Source: an uncultured Neglectibacter sp.
GTDB taxonomy: Bacteria > Bacillota > Clostridia > Oscillospirales > Acutalibacteraceae
Direction of reading: 5' to 3'
DNA length: 64,000 nucleotides
Assembly (NCBI GenBank): GCA_937958185.1
Contig: CALFFN010000004.1
Span: forward strand, 14,438 to 78,437
Shown here: positions 37,767-47,033 of the stretch, piece by piece
Position numbering within the stretch: position 1 is the stretch's first letter
How the letters are laid out: each line of letters begins with the position of its first letter
The notes under the pieces: generated by a model
Seen by the model: only the letters and a program-made list of their open reading frames with translations
Told to the model about the DNA's origin: nothing
Databases searched by the model: none
Made by a program: the position numbers and the translations under genes

Positions 37767-37795
37767 CTCATTTTTCCGTATTCCCTTCCAAATTT

Positions 37796-38128
37796 TCAGG
37801 GGCTGCTCCTGCGCCGTACCGCCTGTCCCAGATAAAACAGGGCTGTTCCCAGCACAGCGCCCAATAGGCAAAACAGCGTGGGCGCCAGAATTATCAGGCT
37901 GACAAGCTGCGCGTAGTTCACTGTGTGCGACGCTGCAAGCTCCAGCACGAGCCACAAGAGGACCAGCAGTGCCGGGAACAGCCACCGCACCAGCCGCTTG
38001 CCGTGCTTCAGCGCGGCATACTGCGCCCCCGCCCCAATCAGCAGGCAGAGGGTCAGCGCGATCCATGCCCCGGGCAGCAGCCCTCCGCCGAAAAGCAGCA
38101 CAAGAACTGTGTAAGTCCCCATTTTCAT
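37796..38128 (-). CDS. Small integral membrane protein coupled to Rrf2 regulator
   Basis: A 110-residue protein with about four hydrophobic helices: GTYTVLVLLFGGGLLPGAWIALTL region, a second helix after QYAALKHGKRLVRW, then LVSLIILAPTLFCLLGAVLG. A short basic tail (RRRSSP) ends it. No family recognised. The ATG overlaps the TGA of the Rrf2 gene by four bases (ATGA) with GGGAGG as ribosome site, so it is co-translated and may be its target or partner. Confidence 0.65.
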   Translation of the reverse strand: MKMGTYTVLVLLFGGGLLPGAWIALTLCLLIGAGAQYAALKHGKRLVRWLFPALLVLLWLVLELAASHTVNYAQLVSLIILAPTLFCLLGAVLGTALFYLGQAVRRRSSP

Positions 38129-38523
38129 TCTACCTCCCGGCAGATCATTTCAAAATTGTAGGAATCCAATTCCTCCCGCACCTTTTCGGAAATCTCCTTG
38201 TAAATACCGTGCAGCTTGCACCCTGCCCTGCCGCAGCTGTATTCCTCTTTCTCACAGCGGCAGAGCATATACGGACCCTCTACGGATTCCACTACTTCCC
38301 GCAGGGTGATCTCCGCCGGCGGCTTTGCCAGCATATAACCGCCCTTGACACCCTTAAAGGAACACACCATGCCCTGGCTGACCAGGTCCCGCAGGATCTT
38401 CAGGCAGAACCGCAGGGGAACATCGACCTGCTCCGCAATGGTTTTTGCATCGCAGCGTTCCGGGTGCTCCGTCAGATATTCTACGATCCTCACGGCGTAG
38501 TCCGCTTCCAAAGTCATTACCAT
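38125..38523 (-). CDS. Rrf2-family transcriptional regulator
   Basis: A 132-residue winged-helix regulator. The N-terminal LEADYAVRIVEYLTEHP and IAEQVDVPLRFCLKILRDL are the Rrf2 DNA-binding helices. KGVKGGYMLAKPPAEITL is the wing. A cysteine cluster follows (MLCRCEKEEYSCGRAGCKLH), of the kind that holds an iron-sulfur cluster in IscR and related sensors. It may sense iron, redox or nitric oxide; the target is unknown. GGAG precedes the ATG with 8 nt spacing. Confidence 0.87.
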   Translation of the reverse strand: MVMTLEADYAVRIVEYLTEHPERCDAKTIAEQVDVPLRFCLKILRDLVSQGMVCSFKGVKGGYMLAKPPAEITLREVVESVEGPYMLCRCEKEEYSCGRAGCKLHGIYKEISEKVREELDSYNFEMICREVE

Positions 38524-38547
38524 ATTTTTACTCCATTTGCACTCACT

Positions 38548-38579
38548 CTTATACCTCCCCTTTCAGGGGAGGTATAAAG
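38548..38579. repeat. Near-perfect intergenic palindrome
   Basis: TTATACCTCCCC and GGGGAGGTATAA (12-bp arms, TTTCA loop), followed by AAGGGGGTTC. It lies upstream of the Rrf2 gene and downstream of the small gene at 38631. Similar GC-rich palindromes occur at 41929-41980 and at the right end of the window. Confidence 0.6.
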
Positions 38580-38630
38580 GGGGTTCTGGTGGTGGGGAAA
38601 TCCAAAAAGCCTGCAATCTTATTTTGCTGC

Positions 38631-38840
38631 TTATTTCAACAGATAATATCTTCCGTCTGCTGTTTTTGCCAGAATGCCCTGTCTGACCAGCACATCGTTC
38701 ACCCTCGGGAACGCCCGGGGGTTGAACACCCCGGCAGCCTCCAGCGTTTTTGCAGTTTGCTCTGAAACCGCGCCGCACTTTTTCAGCCGCCTGATAATAT
38801 AATTTCTTCTAATGATCGGAACAGGAACTACAAAGCCCAT
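38631..38840 (-). CDS. Small winged-helix-like protein after rpoD
   Basis: A 69-residue basic protein starting MGFVVPVPIIRRNYIIRRLKK. It continues AVSEQTAKTLEAAGVFNP, a predicted helix-turn-helix, and ends in LAKTADGRYYLLK, a wing-like hairpin. It may bind nucleic acid. GGAGGG precedes the ATG, 12 bases after the rpoD stop, so it is the third gene of dnaG-rpoD. Family not recognised. Confidence 0.55.
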   Translation of the reverse strand: MGFVVPVPIIRRNYIIRRLKKCGAVSEQTAKTLEAAGVFNPRAFPRVNDVLVRQGILAKTADGRYYLLK

Positions 38841-38852
38841 GCCGCAGCCCTC

Positions 38853-39953
<1,101 letters not shown>

Positions 39954-39990
39954 ATGTCCCATTCCTTTCTTTTTCGCCAGCGGGGGAAGG

Positions 39991-41769
39991 TTACTCCTCC
40001 TCCGGCTTTGCTGTCTTTCCCTGTCTGAGCCGTGCTATATATTCCTGCAGCTCCTCGCTGGAGGCGTTCTGAATGTTTTTGGGGTCTGAAAAGCCCCGTT
40101 CCTGCAACAAAATCCTGGCATATTCCTGTACGTCCGTCCAGGTGGGCGGCGCGCCGCTGTGTTCCGTCATAATGCGGGTCAATTCGGAAATCTCGTCGGA
40201 AGTCAGTTCCTCCATAAAATCCGTGAGGGAAACATCGCCGTATCTAGCTTTCCCCAACAAAATTTGGTATACTCTGCGATTCCAGTCCGTGACGAATTTT
40301 TCCGGCGGGATCAGGGCTTGCACCTCTTTCGCCCGCTCCTGGTGGCGAAAGAGGAAAGCGATGATATTTTCCTCCGCCTGCGCCGCTTTCAAATTTTCCG
40401 CTTTCTCCCGGTTCAATACCGACTGCAGACCTGAAATCTGTGTTTGAGACTTGATAAGCTCCCGTTTCTTCTTTCTGCTTTCCTGCGCCGCCAGCCGGTT
40501 CGCGGTGTCCAGAATATTTTCTTTTTTGACGTCGGTCTCCTGCGAAAGCTTCCCGGCGTAAATATCCCGTTCCATTTTGTCCAGCTTTGCCAGGACGTTT
40601 TCGGAAGCGTCCCGCAGGTAACGGGTCTTCCCGTCTTCGGTGGCAAGGTCATATTTGCTGCGGATCTTCCCCAGGCGGTACTCGGTGTCGTTTCCTCCGG
40701 CTTCCAGCAGCTGCTTGAAGCGCAGGGGACCGTCCTTGCCATAGGAGCGCATGAACTCGTCCGGGTCCTTATTGCCCGGCACGGTGACGACCTTCACCAG
40801 CAGCCCGGTGTTTTTCAAAATGGGGATCGCGCGCTGGGTGGCACGCTGCCCTGCTTCATCGGAATCATAGCAGATGACTACCTCGTCGGCATAGCGCCGC
40901 ATGATGCGCGCCTGCTCCTCGGTGAGGGACGTGCCCAGGGAAGCGATGGCGTTGGTGAAGCCCGCCCGGTGCAGGGCGATCACGTCCATGTAGCCCTCCG
41001 CTAAAATCAGCTGCCGGGCGCCGGAATCCTTGGCAAGGTTCATGGCGAACAGCCCGCTGCTTTTATGGTACACCAGGGTGTCCCCGGTATTTATGTATTT
41101 GGGCTTTTCGTCCGTGAGGATCCGCCCGCCGAACGCCACCACGTTGCCGCGCAGGTCAAAAATCGGGAACATGACCCGGCTGCGGTAGCGGTCGTACGGA
41201 TTGCCGCGCTTGGACATTCGGGCAACGTCCGCCGCCTGCATTTCCTCCTGGGTGTAGCCTTTGGAGCGGAGATGGTTCACCAGCGCGAAGCCGCTGTCCG
41301 GCGCATAGCCCAAGCCGAACCGCTTGATGGTCTGGGCGTCCAGACCCCGCCGCTTCATATAGTCCAGACCGGGCTTTCCCTCCGGGGTGGAAAGGACTTT
41401 ATAGAAAAACCTGCCTGCTTCCCGATTGATCTCCAAAATCCTGGTGCGGAGCCTCGACATGCTGTCGTCCACCCCGTCCTCCGGGACGGTCATGCCAGCC
41501 CGCTGGGCAAGCCACCGCACCGCGTCGGGGAACGCAAGGTTCTCCACGCCCATGACGAACTGGAACACCCCGCCGCCCTTATTGCACCCAAAGCAGTAAA
41601 AGGAATTGCTTTCCGGGTAAATATTGAAAGAAGGGGTCTTTTCATTGTGAAAGGGACACAGCCCCAGAAGGTTTTTCCCCCGCCGCTTCAAATCCACATA
41701 GGAGGAAGCAATGTCGGCAATGGGGCTGCGAGCGTCCAGCTCTTTGAGAAAGCTGTCGGGAAAGGGCAT
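39991..41769 (-). CDS. dnaG: DNA primase
   Basis: A 592-residue primase. The CHC2 zinc finger uses C38, H41, C59 and C62 (CPFHNEKTPSF...YCFGCN). The RNA polymerase (TOPRIM) domain has ILAEGYMDVIALHRAG and VICYDSDEAGQRATQRA with its metal-binding Glu/Asp. The C-terminal part is helical and would bind DnaB helicase. It makes RNA primers at the replication fork. First gene of the dnaG-rpoD operon. Confidence 0.97.
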   Translation of the reverse strand: MPFPDSFLKELDARSPIADIASSYVDLKRRGKNLLGLCPFHNEKTPSFNIYPESNSFYCFGCNKGGGVFQFVMGVENLAFPDAVRWLAQRAGMTVPEDGVDDSMSRLRTRILEINREAGRFFYKVLSTPEGKPGLDYMKRRGLDAQTIKRFGLGYAPDSGFALVNHLRSKGYTQEEMQAADVARMSKRGNPYDRYRSRVMFPIFDLRGNVVAFGGRILTDEKPKYINTGDTLVYHKSSGLFAMNLAKDSGARQLILAEGYMDVIALHRAGFTNAIASLGTSLTEEQARIMRRYADEVVICYDSDEAGQRATQRAIPILKNTGLLVKVVTVPGNKDPDEFMRSYGKDGPLRFKQLLEAGGNDTEYRLGKIRSKYDLATEDGKTRYLRDASENVLAKLDKMERDIYAGKLSQETDVKKENILDTANRLAAQESRKKKRELIKSQTQISGLQSVLNREKAENLKAAQAEENIIAFLFRHQERAKEVQALIPPEKFVTDWNRRVYQILLGKARYGDVSLTDFMEELTSDEISELTRIMTEHSGAPPTWTDVQEYARILLQERGFSDPKNIQNASSEELQEYIARLRQGKTAKPEEE

Positions 41770-42059
41770 TGGATTTCCTCCTTTTTTAGATTCTGGATAC
41801 TGGGATCAGGGCTGCAAATGATGATCCAGCGTTTTTAGCGGAACTGTTTTCCCTGACCGCCGCTTTCGCACATTCGGGTTATCCCTTTTCGATCGTGCTG
41901 CCGTGTGCGATTTTTTCTTTTTCGGCGGGGGACTTCGTCCCCCGCCTGCCCCCATAAAGGGCAGGCAGCCTGAGAATTTCAAAGCGGGACTGCCGTTCCT
42001 GCGGGGCACGAGACTTAAATCGCTTATTTGTGCTATGTCCGCACTCCACCAGCTAACCA
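41770..42059. other. Spacer between dgt and dnaG with GC-rich palindromes
   Basis: No ORF with a start signal and no clear promoter were found. It holds two adjacent palindromes at about 41929-41980: GCGGGGGAC/GTCCCCCGC and GCCTGCCC/GGGCAGGC around CCATAAA. At 42045-42062 it has a CTAGTGGTTAG segment that recurs elsewhere (see 18860-18885). It looks like degraded repeat DNA. Confidence 0.5.
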
Positions 42060-43061
42060 CTAGCTCCTGATGTTCCAGGCCTTGGGAATAAACAGCTCCT
42101 CATAGCACGCCACGGCATAATGGTCGGTCATGCCTGCCACATAATCGCAGGCGGCGACCTCTTTTCCCTCTTTTTCGGCGATCTCCTTCATATAATCCGG
42201 CAGGAAATCCGGGTTCTGGAAATGGGTGAACAGGCTCTCCATGATATGCGGGACCTTTCTTTCCTCTTTCTTGGCGTATTCATTCAGATAGACCGCTTCA
42301 AACATGAAGGCGCTCAGCTCATCGTAAGCCTGAAAGGTCTCCTCGTCCATGTCGATTTTCCCTTCCGCGCTGTTTTCCACCACAGACTTGATCAAGGCGG
42401 TGATCCGCTGGGTCTTGGAGTTCCCCAGCACCCGGGTGATCCGCCGGGGGATATCCTCCTCCCGCATCACTCCAGCCCGGATCGCGTCGTCGATATCGTG
42501 GTTTATGTAGGCGATCTTATCCGCCCAGCGAATGATCTTCCCTTCGGCGGTATCCGCTTCCGTGCCCACGGTATGGCACAAAATTCCGTTGCGCACCTCA
42601 TAGGTCAGGTTCAGCCCTCTGCCGTCCTTTTCCAGCCTGTCCACCACCCGGACGCTCTGCTCGTAGTGCCGGAACCCGCCGTCCATCAGAACATTCAGCG
42701 CCCTCTCCCCGGCGTGGCCGAAGGGAGTGTGCCCCAGGTCATGGGCCAAAGCAGCCGCTTCCGTCAGATCCTCGTTGAGCTGTAAGGCTCTGGCAATGGT
42801 GCGGGCGATTTGGGAAACCTCCAGCGTATGGGTCAGGCGGGTGCGGTAATGGTCGCCCTCGGGGGCTAAAAATACCTGGGTCTTATGCTTTAAGCGGCGG
42901 AAGGACTTGCAGTGAATGATCCTGTCCCGGTCCCGCTGGTAGGGCGTGCGCATTTCGCACTCCGCTTCCGGGCGCGCCCTGCCCCTGGTGGCGTCGGAAA
43001 AAGCGGCATAGGGCGCAAGGGTCTCCCGCTCCCGCTGCTGTGTCATTTCTCGAATGGTCAT
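42060..43061 (-). CDS. dgt: Deoxyguanosinetriphosphate triphosphohydrolase-like protein
   Basis: A 333-residue HD-domain enzyme. The metal-binding motif is LTHTLEVSQIARTIA and then AAALAHDLGHTPFGHAGE (His-Asp). The N-terminal RDRDRIIHCKSFRRLKHKTQV is typical of the dGTPase-like group, and RWADKIAYINHDIDDA carries the last ligand. It hydrolyses dNTPs to nucleoside and triphosphate. The short (about 330) type found in Firmicutes. AGGAGG before the ATG; the stop lies in repeat-like sequence. Confidence 0.88.
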   Translation of the reverse strand: MTIREMTQQRERETLAPYAAFSDATRGRARPEAECEMRTPYQRDRDRIIHCKSFRRLKHKTQVFLAPEGDHYRTRLTHTLEVSQIARTIARALQLNEDLTEAAALAHDLGHTPFGHAGERALNVLMDGGFRHYEQSVRVVDRLEKDGRGLNLTYEVRNGILCHTVGTEADTAEGKIIRWADKIAYINHDIDDAIRAGVMREEDIPRRITRVLGNSKTQRITALIKSVVENSAEGKIDMDEETFQAYDELSAFMFEAVYLNEYAKKEERKVPHIMESLFTHFQNPDFLPDYMKEIAEKEGKEVAACDYVAGMTDHYAVACYEELFIPKAWNIRS

Positions 43062-43175
43062 GAAGCCCGCCTCCTGCCTGTGGGGAAACGCAGCGCCGAA
43101 AAGCCGCCAATTTCCTCTGTTTCGCTGATATATACGTTTTTCCTTTGAAAAATACTTTTTGGGGCGGAAAATTTT

Positions 43176-43796
43176 TCAAAAAAATTCAAAAAAGCGTTTT
43201 CCCTCTTCTTTTACGATCCCTTTTCCGCTGGTGGCGTCCGCCAGCCGTTTTTGGAACGCGCCAAGCTCCTCCGGGGCTAAATGGAACCGAAGCGTGACAT
43301 TTTCCAGAAATTCCGTGTCGTCGATGACGCCGCCGCATTCGGGAATGACCCCCTGCACCCTGCCGTAGAGGGAATAATCACAGGACGCGCTGAGCAGCAG
43401 GCATTCCCGCATGGTGACCTTACGGGCAGCCTCAAGGGCGATGGTCGCCGTGTGGGAATAGGCGCGGATCAGCCCGCCCCCGCCCAGCAGGATACCGCCG
43501 AAGTACCGGGTGGCGACCACCACCACGTCGGTGACGCCGGACTTTTTCAGGGTGTCCATGACCGGGATCCCCGCCGTGCCCTGGGGCTCGCCGTCATCGG
43601 AAAAACGCTGCACGCCGCTTTCCCGGAGAATGTAGGCGTACACATTGTGGGAAGCGTCCCAGTATTTTGTTTTCAGGGCGGCGATAAAATCCAGCGCTTC
43701 CTGTTCGGTCTTCACCGGGCGGCAGCTGCCGATAAAGCGGGACTTCTTCTCTATGAATTCGTCCTGCCCCTCCGCCTGTACCGTAAGATATTCCAT
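43176..43796 (-). CDS. YigZ/IMPACT-family protein
   Basis: A 206-residue protein. The N-terminal domain has KSRFIGSCRPVKTEQEALDF, FSDDGEPQGTAGIPVMDTL and VVATRYFGGILLGGGGLIRAY, the family signatures. The C-terminal part is the small ferredoxin-like domain. Members are related to eukaryotic IMPACT and may act in translation control, but the bacterial function is not settled. GGAGGAAG lies before the ATG. It sits between dgt and rpmE. Confidence 0.9.
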   Translation of the reverse strand: MEYLTVQAEGQDEFIEKKSRFIGSCRPVKTEQEALDFIAALKTKYWDASHNVYAYILRESGVQRFSDDGEPQGTAGIPVMDTLKKSGVTDVVVVATRYFGGILLGGGGLIRAYSHTATIALEAARKVTMRECLLLSASCDYSLYGRVQGVIPECGGVIDDTEFLENVTLRFHLAPEELGAFQKRLADATSGKGIVKEEGKRFFEFF

Positions 43797-43826
43797 GGCG
43801 CTTCCTCCCGCGTTTTAATAGACAAA

Positions 43827-43855
43827 TTCGGGCGGCGCTGAATGCGCCGCCCGAA
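43827..43855 (-). terminator. rpmE terminator
   Basis: TTCGGGCGGCGC/GCGCCGCCCGAA stem, followed on minus by TTTGTCTATT. It sits after the rpmE stop at 43870. Confidence 0.8.
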
Positions 43856-43869
43856 CGGTATCTCCTGCT

Positions 43870-44082
43870 TTACTTCTTGTCGTCCGTCATGCCGTAACGC
43901 TTCTTGAACATATCCACGCGTCCGCTGGTATCCACCAGCTTCTGCTTGCCCGTAAAGAACGGGTGGCACTTTGAACATATTTCGACTTTGATATCCTTCT
44001 TGGTGGAACGTGTCTTGATCACGTTGCCGCAGGCGCAGGTGATGGTGGTCTCCTGATAGTCGGGATGTATATTCTGTTTCAT
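43870..44082 (-). CDS. rpmE: 50S ribosomal protein L31, zinc-binding type
   Basis: A 70-residue protein that starts MKQNIHPDYQETTITCACGN. The zinc ligands C16, C18, C36 and C39 (CAC, CSKC) are all present, so this is the zinc-containing form rather than the zinc-free paralogue induced under zinc limitation. HPFFTGKQKLVDTSGRVDMF is conserved. I start it at the ATG at 44082 after GAGGTG. Single-gene transcript with own promoter and terminator. Confidence 0.95.
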   Translation of the reverse strand: MKQNIHPDYQETTITCACGNVIKTRSTKKDIKVEICSKCHPFFTGKQKLVDTSGRVDMFKKRYGMTDDKK

Positions 44083-44130
44083 CTTCGGTTTCACCTCTTT
44101 ACAGACAGTAATATTGCTCGAATCCAAGTA

Positions 44131-44159
44131 AGCATATCACATTTCACGGAAAAATGCAA
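44131..44159 (-). promoter_or_regulatory. rpmE promoter
   Basis: TTGCAT (44154-44159), 17-bp spacer, TATGCT (44131-44136) on minus. Confidence 0.65.
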
Positions 44160-44198
44160 GAAAAATTTCCGGGAAATTTCAGGAAACGGGGAACACGC

Positions 44199-45185
44199 TT
44201 ATTTTGTGCCGAAATTCTTTTCGTAATCCTCGTAGTTGCCATACTTGCGCCAGATGTCGATCATCATCTCGTACCGCTCCAGGGGAAGCCCGGTGTAGGC
44301 GCAGTTGGAGGTGGAGAACACATAGCCCCTGCCGTTTGCCATGCCCTCCCGCAGGGAACGCATCACGTCCTCACGGCATTCCTCGTCCGTGCCGGTCTGG
44401 AGCAAAGCGCAGCTCACGTTGCCCACCAGAGCGATGTCGGGTCCCACGATCCTGCGCACCTCGGGGATCGTCACGCCGCCCTGGGGGTCCAGGGAATGAA
44501 TGGCGTCCGGCTTGCAGTCCGCGATCTGCTTGGCGATGGGAATGATGTTGCCGTCGGTGTGCTTGATGGTATAGTATCCCATCTCCCGGTACCCGGCGAT
44601 CACGTCCCGCAGATAGGGGACGATCAGCTCATCGAACTTTTCCGGGCTGAAGAAGGGATTGGTGTTAAAGCAGTAATCGGCGCACATGGTAAAGCCGTCC
44701 ACCAGATGTCCCATCTGGTGGAGCTTGGCGGCGATTTCCAGGCACTCGTCCAGCCTACGCTTGGAGACCTCCTGAAGCTTTTCCGGCTCCTCATACATCT
44801 GCTCGGAAAATTCCATCATGTGGTCGCCGTCGGGAATGGACCATGTGGGGTCGCCGTGCATCATGATGTAATACTCGTCCCCGCTCTTTTCCCGAATGGT
44901 TTCCAGCAGCCACTGGGTGCTTTCCAGGTCGCTGGGGTTGGGCTGTACAAAAATAGCGCTGTGGTCGTACCGTTTGGCGATATCCACGTAAAGCTGCGCC
45001 ATTTCGTCCATGTGCAGGTTCCGTTCCACCTGGCTCATCTGCTTCCACTGGGCATAGTGCCGCTGGGAATCGTGCACCTTGCCGAAGGCTTCCATGGTCA
45101 GGAAGAACACCACCTCAAAGGTGGGGACCTGTCCGCCGATCGGCTCGCAAAGCAGCGTTTTGATAAAGCGTTCTCGATGTGTCAT
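44199..45185 (-). CDS. Uroporphyrinogen decarboxylase-family protein
   Basis: A 328-residue TIM-barrel protein of the URO-D/MtaA type. It has the TIKHTDGNIIPI segment, SLDPQGGVTIPEVRRIVG and ALVGNVSCALLQTGT, with MHGDPTWSIP in the middle. In clostridia this group includes methyl-corrinoid:coenzyme M or tetrahydrofolate methyltransferases as well as unknowns; true HemE has a different active-site signature. No corrinoid protein or methyltransferase partner is in the neighbourhood, so the substrate is open. GGGGAGAGAG precedes the ATG. Confidence 0.8.
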   Translation of the reverse strand: MTHRERFIKTLLCEPIGGQVPTFEVVFFLTMEAFGKVHDSQRHYAQWKQMSQVERNLHMDEMAQLYVDIAKRYDHSAIFVQPNPSDLESTQWLLETIREKSGDEYYIMMHGDPTWSIPDGDHMMEFSEQMYEEPEKLQEVSKRRLDECLEIAAKLHQMGHLVDGFTMCADYCFNTNPFFSPEKFDELIVPYLRDVIAGYREMGYYTIKHTDGNIIPIAKQIADCKPDAIHSLDPQGGVTIPEVRRIVGPDIALVGNVSCALLQTGTDEECREDVMRSLREGMANGRGYVFSTSNCAYTGLPLERYEMMIDIWRKYGNYEDYEKNFGTK

Positions 45186-45380
45186 TTTTCTCTCTCCCCT
45201 GTCACCCGGCAGATTTTTTGAACGCCCGGGTGCGATCTCGAGGATATTATAGCAAGTCCGCCGGGAAAAGCAAGCTCTTTTTGAGAAGTTTTTGAAACTG
45301 TTTTTCCCCTGCCTTTTCCGGCGCGCAGCACAGGGCTCAAAGCCGCGAAAGCAGCCGCTTCCGCAAGATCAAAATAGAAA

Positions 45381-45417
45381 AAAGGCAGAGCCAAAGTTAT
45401 TCGGCTCCGCCCTTTTG
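45381..45417 (-). terminator. Terminator of the ECF sigma/DUF4179 operon
   Basis: GGCGGAGCC/GGCTCTGCC stem followed by TTTTTTC on minus, right after the DUF4179 gene. The 250-base gap to the URO-D gene otherwise shows nothing clear. Confidence 0.8.
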
Positions 45418-45438
45418 TTTTCCAATTCAAAGCAGCGT

Positions 45439-47019
45439 TCAGGGGCGGAACACGTCCCCGGCGTACAGGTCCTGAAGCAGGACGGTCCCGGAAGCGGTAT
45501 CCACCAGCTCGATGCGGTCGCAGAGGGGCTTGCCGCAGGTGTATTCCTCCCCGGCGGTCTCCTGCCCGTAGGTCAGGGTAAATTCCAGCCGCCATTTGAC
45601 AGCGCCGTCTGTAGCGGAGCGCCGGTCGAGGATACGCTCCGGGTCGGGAGCGGCCATGCCGGTCAATTCCCCGTTCTTATAGAAGCGCAGCTCCACTTCA
45701 GGTTCTTCCACATCGGCGAGCAGGACCACCTGATCCTGCCAGGGCTTGCCGGGAAGATTGTACCCCCGGACGGATTCCACCAGATAGCCGCCGGAGAAAT
45801 CCGGGTGGGGCTGGTAAGAAGCGCTGTCCAGCTTCTGATAGCCCTCTCTCTCATAGGTTTTGGTATCCAGCGCTTCGCCGGACTTCAAATTGATGGTAAA
45901 TTCGGCAAAAACGCCGGGCTTTTCCGATTCCCTGCGGGAATCCTGCGCGGTGCGGTCCACGTCCAGCAGCCGCAATGTCACGACCTTACTCTTGGCGGCG
46001 GGGGCGGTGAACAAAAATTCCCGTTCCAGCCTGCCGGAAGTGTGGTCGGATCCCGGCTGGGGCGGCTGGGAAATCTCCCGCAGGGCTTCCCCGTTTTCGT
46101 CCAGCAGCACCGCCGTGCCGATGGGAATGCGGTTATCGCTCAAAAGCGTGTCCGCTTCCACGCCCCAATCGGGAGTGGTCAGGCAGAGCTTTACATAGCC
46201 GGGGGTGCCCACGGCGCTTTCCAGCCGGACGCCGTTGTCCTCGGCGGTAAAGGAGCCGCTGTAATTCTGGGAGGTGTCGGCGGTCAGGGAAAAGGCGGCG
46301 GTAAAGCCTGTGGGGATCGTTTCCGGGGCGGGGGCGCCCTCATAGCCAAAACCGGGGTAACGCCCGTACAGGCTGTCAAGCTTCAGGAGGAAATATCCCT
46401 CCGCCCCATGCTCCAGCCGCTCCGGCAGCACTGCTACCAGGGGTATGGCGCATTTCCCTGAGGTGACGGCGGCGCCGTCGAACTGGGGGGAGATCACCTG
46501 CGCTTCCTTGCCGTTGACGGTGAGGGTGATCCCGGCGGGGCTTTTGCCCGCGGGAATTTCAGTGGCGTTCGTCAAGGCAAGCTCCTGATATTCCTCCGCC
46601 TGTTCGGGGCAGTCAAAAATCAGGGAAGCGTACAGGTATTCGCCGTCGCAGAAAGCTTCGTCCACGGTGAGGGAATAGCCGGAATCCACAGCGGCAACGG
46701 CCGGCAGCTCCAGCTTTTTCAGGCTGGCTTCATAGGTGCCGAGATTTGCGCCGGGAGTCACGGTCATCTCATTGATCCGCGCAAACACGCTGCCCAGCCC
46801 GGGAATGCTTTCCGCAAAGGCGGGGAACGCGGCGTTCACCCCAAAGAGCAGCGCCACGGCTGCCGCAAAGCTGGCGGCGGCGCAGGCGGTCCGCTTCCAC
46901 ATTCTGCGGGGAGCAGAAGCTTTCCCGCTTTGAGCGTTCATTTTTTCCACGGTATCCCGGAGCAGCGAATCCCGCGCCCGGTTCTTTTCCATGATGGTCC
47001 GATAGGTGTTTTCAATCAT
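45439..47019 (-). CDS. DUF4179-type membrane protein, likely anti-sigma partner
   Basis: A 526-residue protein. Residues 1-40 are cytosolic and charged (TYRTIMEKNRARDSLL...), followed by a single membrane helix (TACAAASFAAAVALLFGVNAAF) and a large extracytoplasmic part. Just after the helix, AFPAFAESIPGLGSVFARIN is the DUF4179 signature. Such proteins are encoded next to ECF sigma factors in Clostridia and are thought to hold them at the membrane. The ATG at 47019 follows AAAGGAGAATG, 14 bases after the sigma factor stop. The function as anti-sigma is inferred from position. Confidence 0.75.
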   Translation of the reverse strand: MIENTYRTIMEKNRARDSLLRDTVEKMNAQSGKASAPRRMWKRTACAAASFAAAVALLFGVNAAFPAFAESIPGLGSVFARINEMTVTPGANLGTYEASLKKLELPAVAAVDSGYSLTVDEAFCDGEYLYASLIFDCPEQAEEYQELALTNATEIPAGKSPAGITLTVNGKEAQVISPQFDGAAVTSGKCAIPLVAVLPERLEHGAEGYFLLKLDSLYGRYPGFGYEGAPAPETIPTGFTAAFSLTADTSQNYSGSFTAEDNGVRLESAVGTPGYVKLCLTTPDWGVEADTLLSDNRIPIGTAVLLDENGEALREISQPPQPGSDHTSGRLEREFLFTAPAAKSKVVTLRLLDVDRTAQDSRRESEKPGVFAEFTINLKSGEALDTKTYEREGYQKLDSASYQPHPDFSGGYLVESVRGYNLPGKPWQDQVVLLADVEEPEVELRFYKNGELTGMAAPDPERILDRRSATDGAVKWRLEFTLTYGQETAGEEYTCGKPLCDRIELVDTASGTVLLQDLYAGDVFRP

Positions 47020-47033
47020 GCTGCATTCTCCTT

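Noticed and set aside
37600..37902. 100-codon plus-strand ORF in the rpoB leader
   Set aside because: It crosses two terminators and the rpoB promoter, has no ribosome site, and looks random. The promoter there more likely makes a short RNA.
44199..45185. HemE (heme biosynthesis)
   Set aside because: The fold is URO-D-like but the HemE active-site signature near the N terminus is missing and there are no heme genes nearby.
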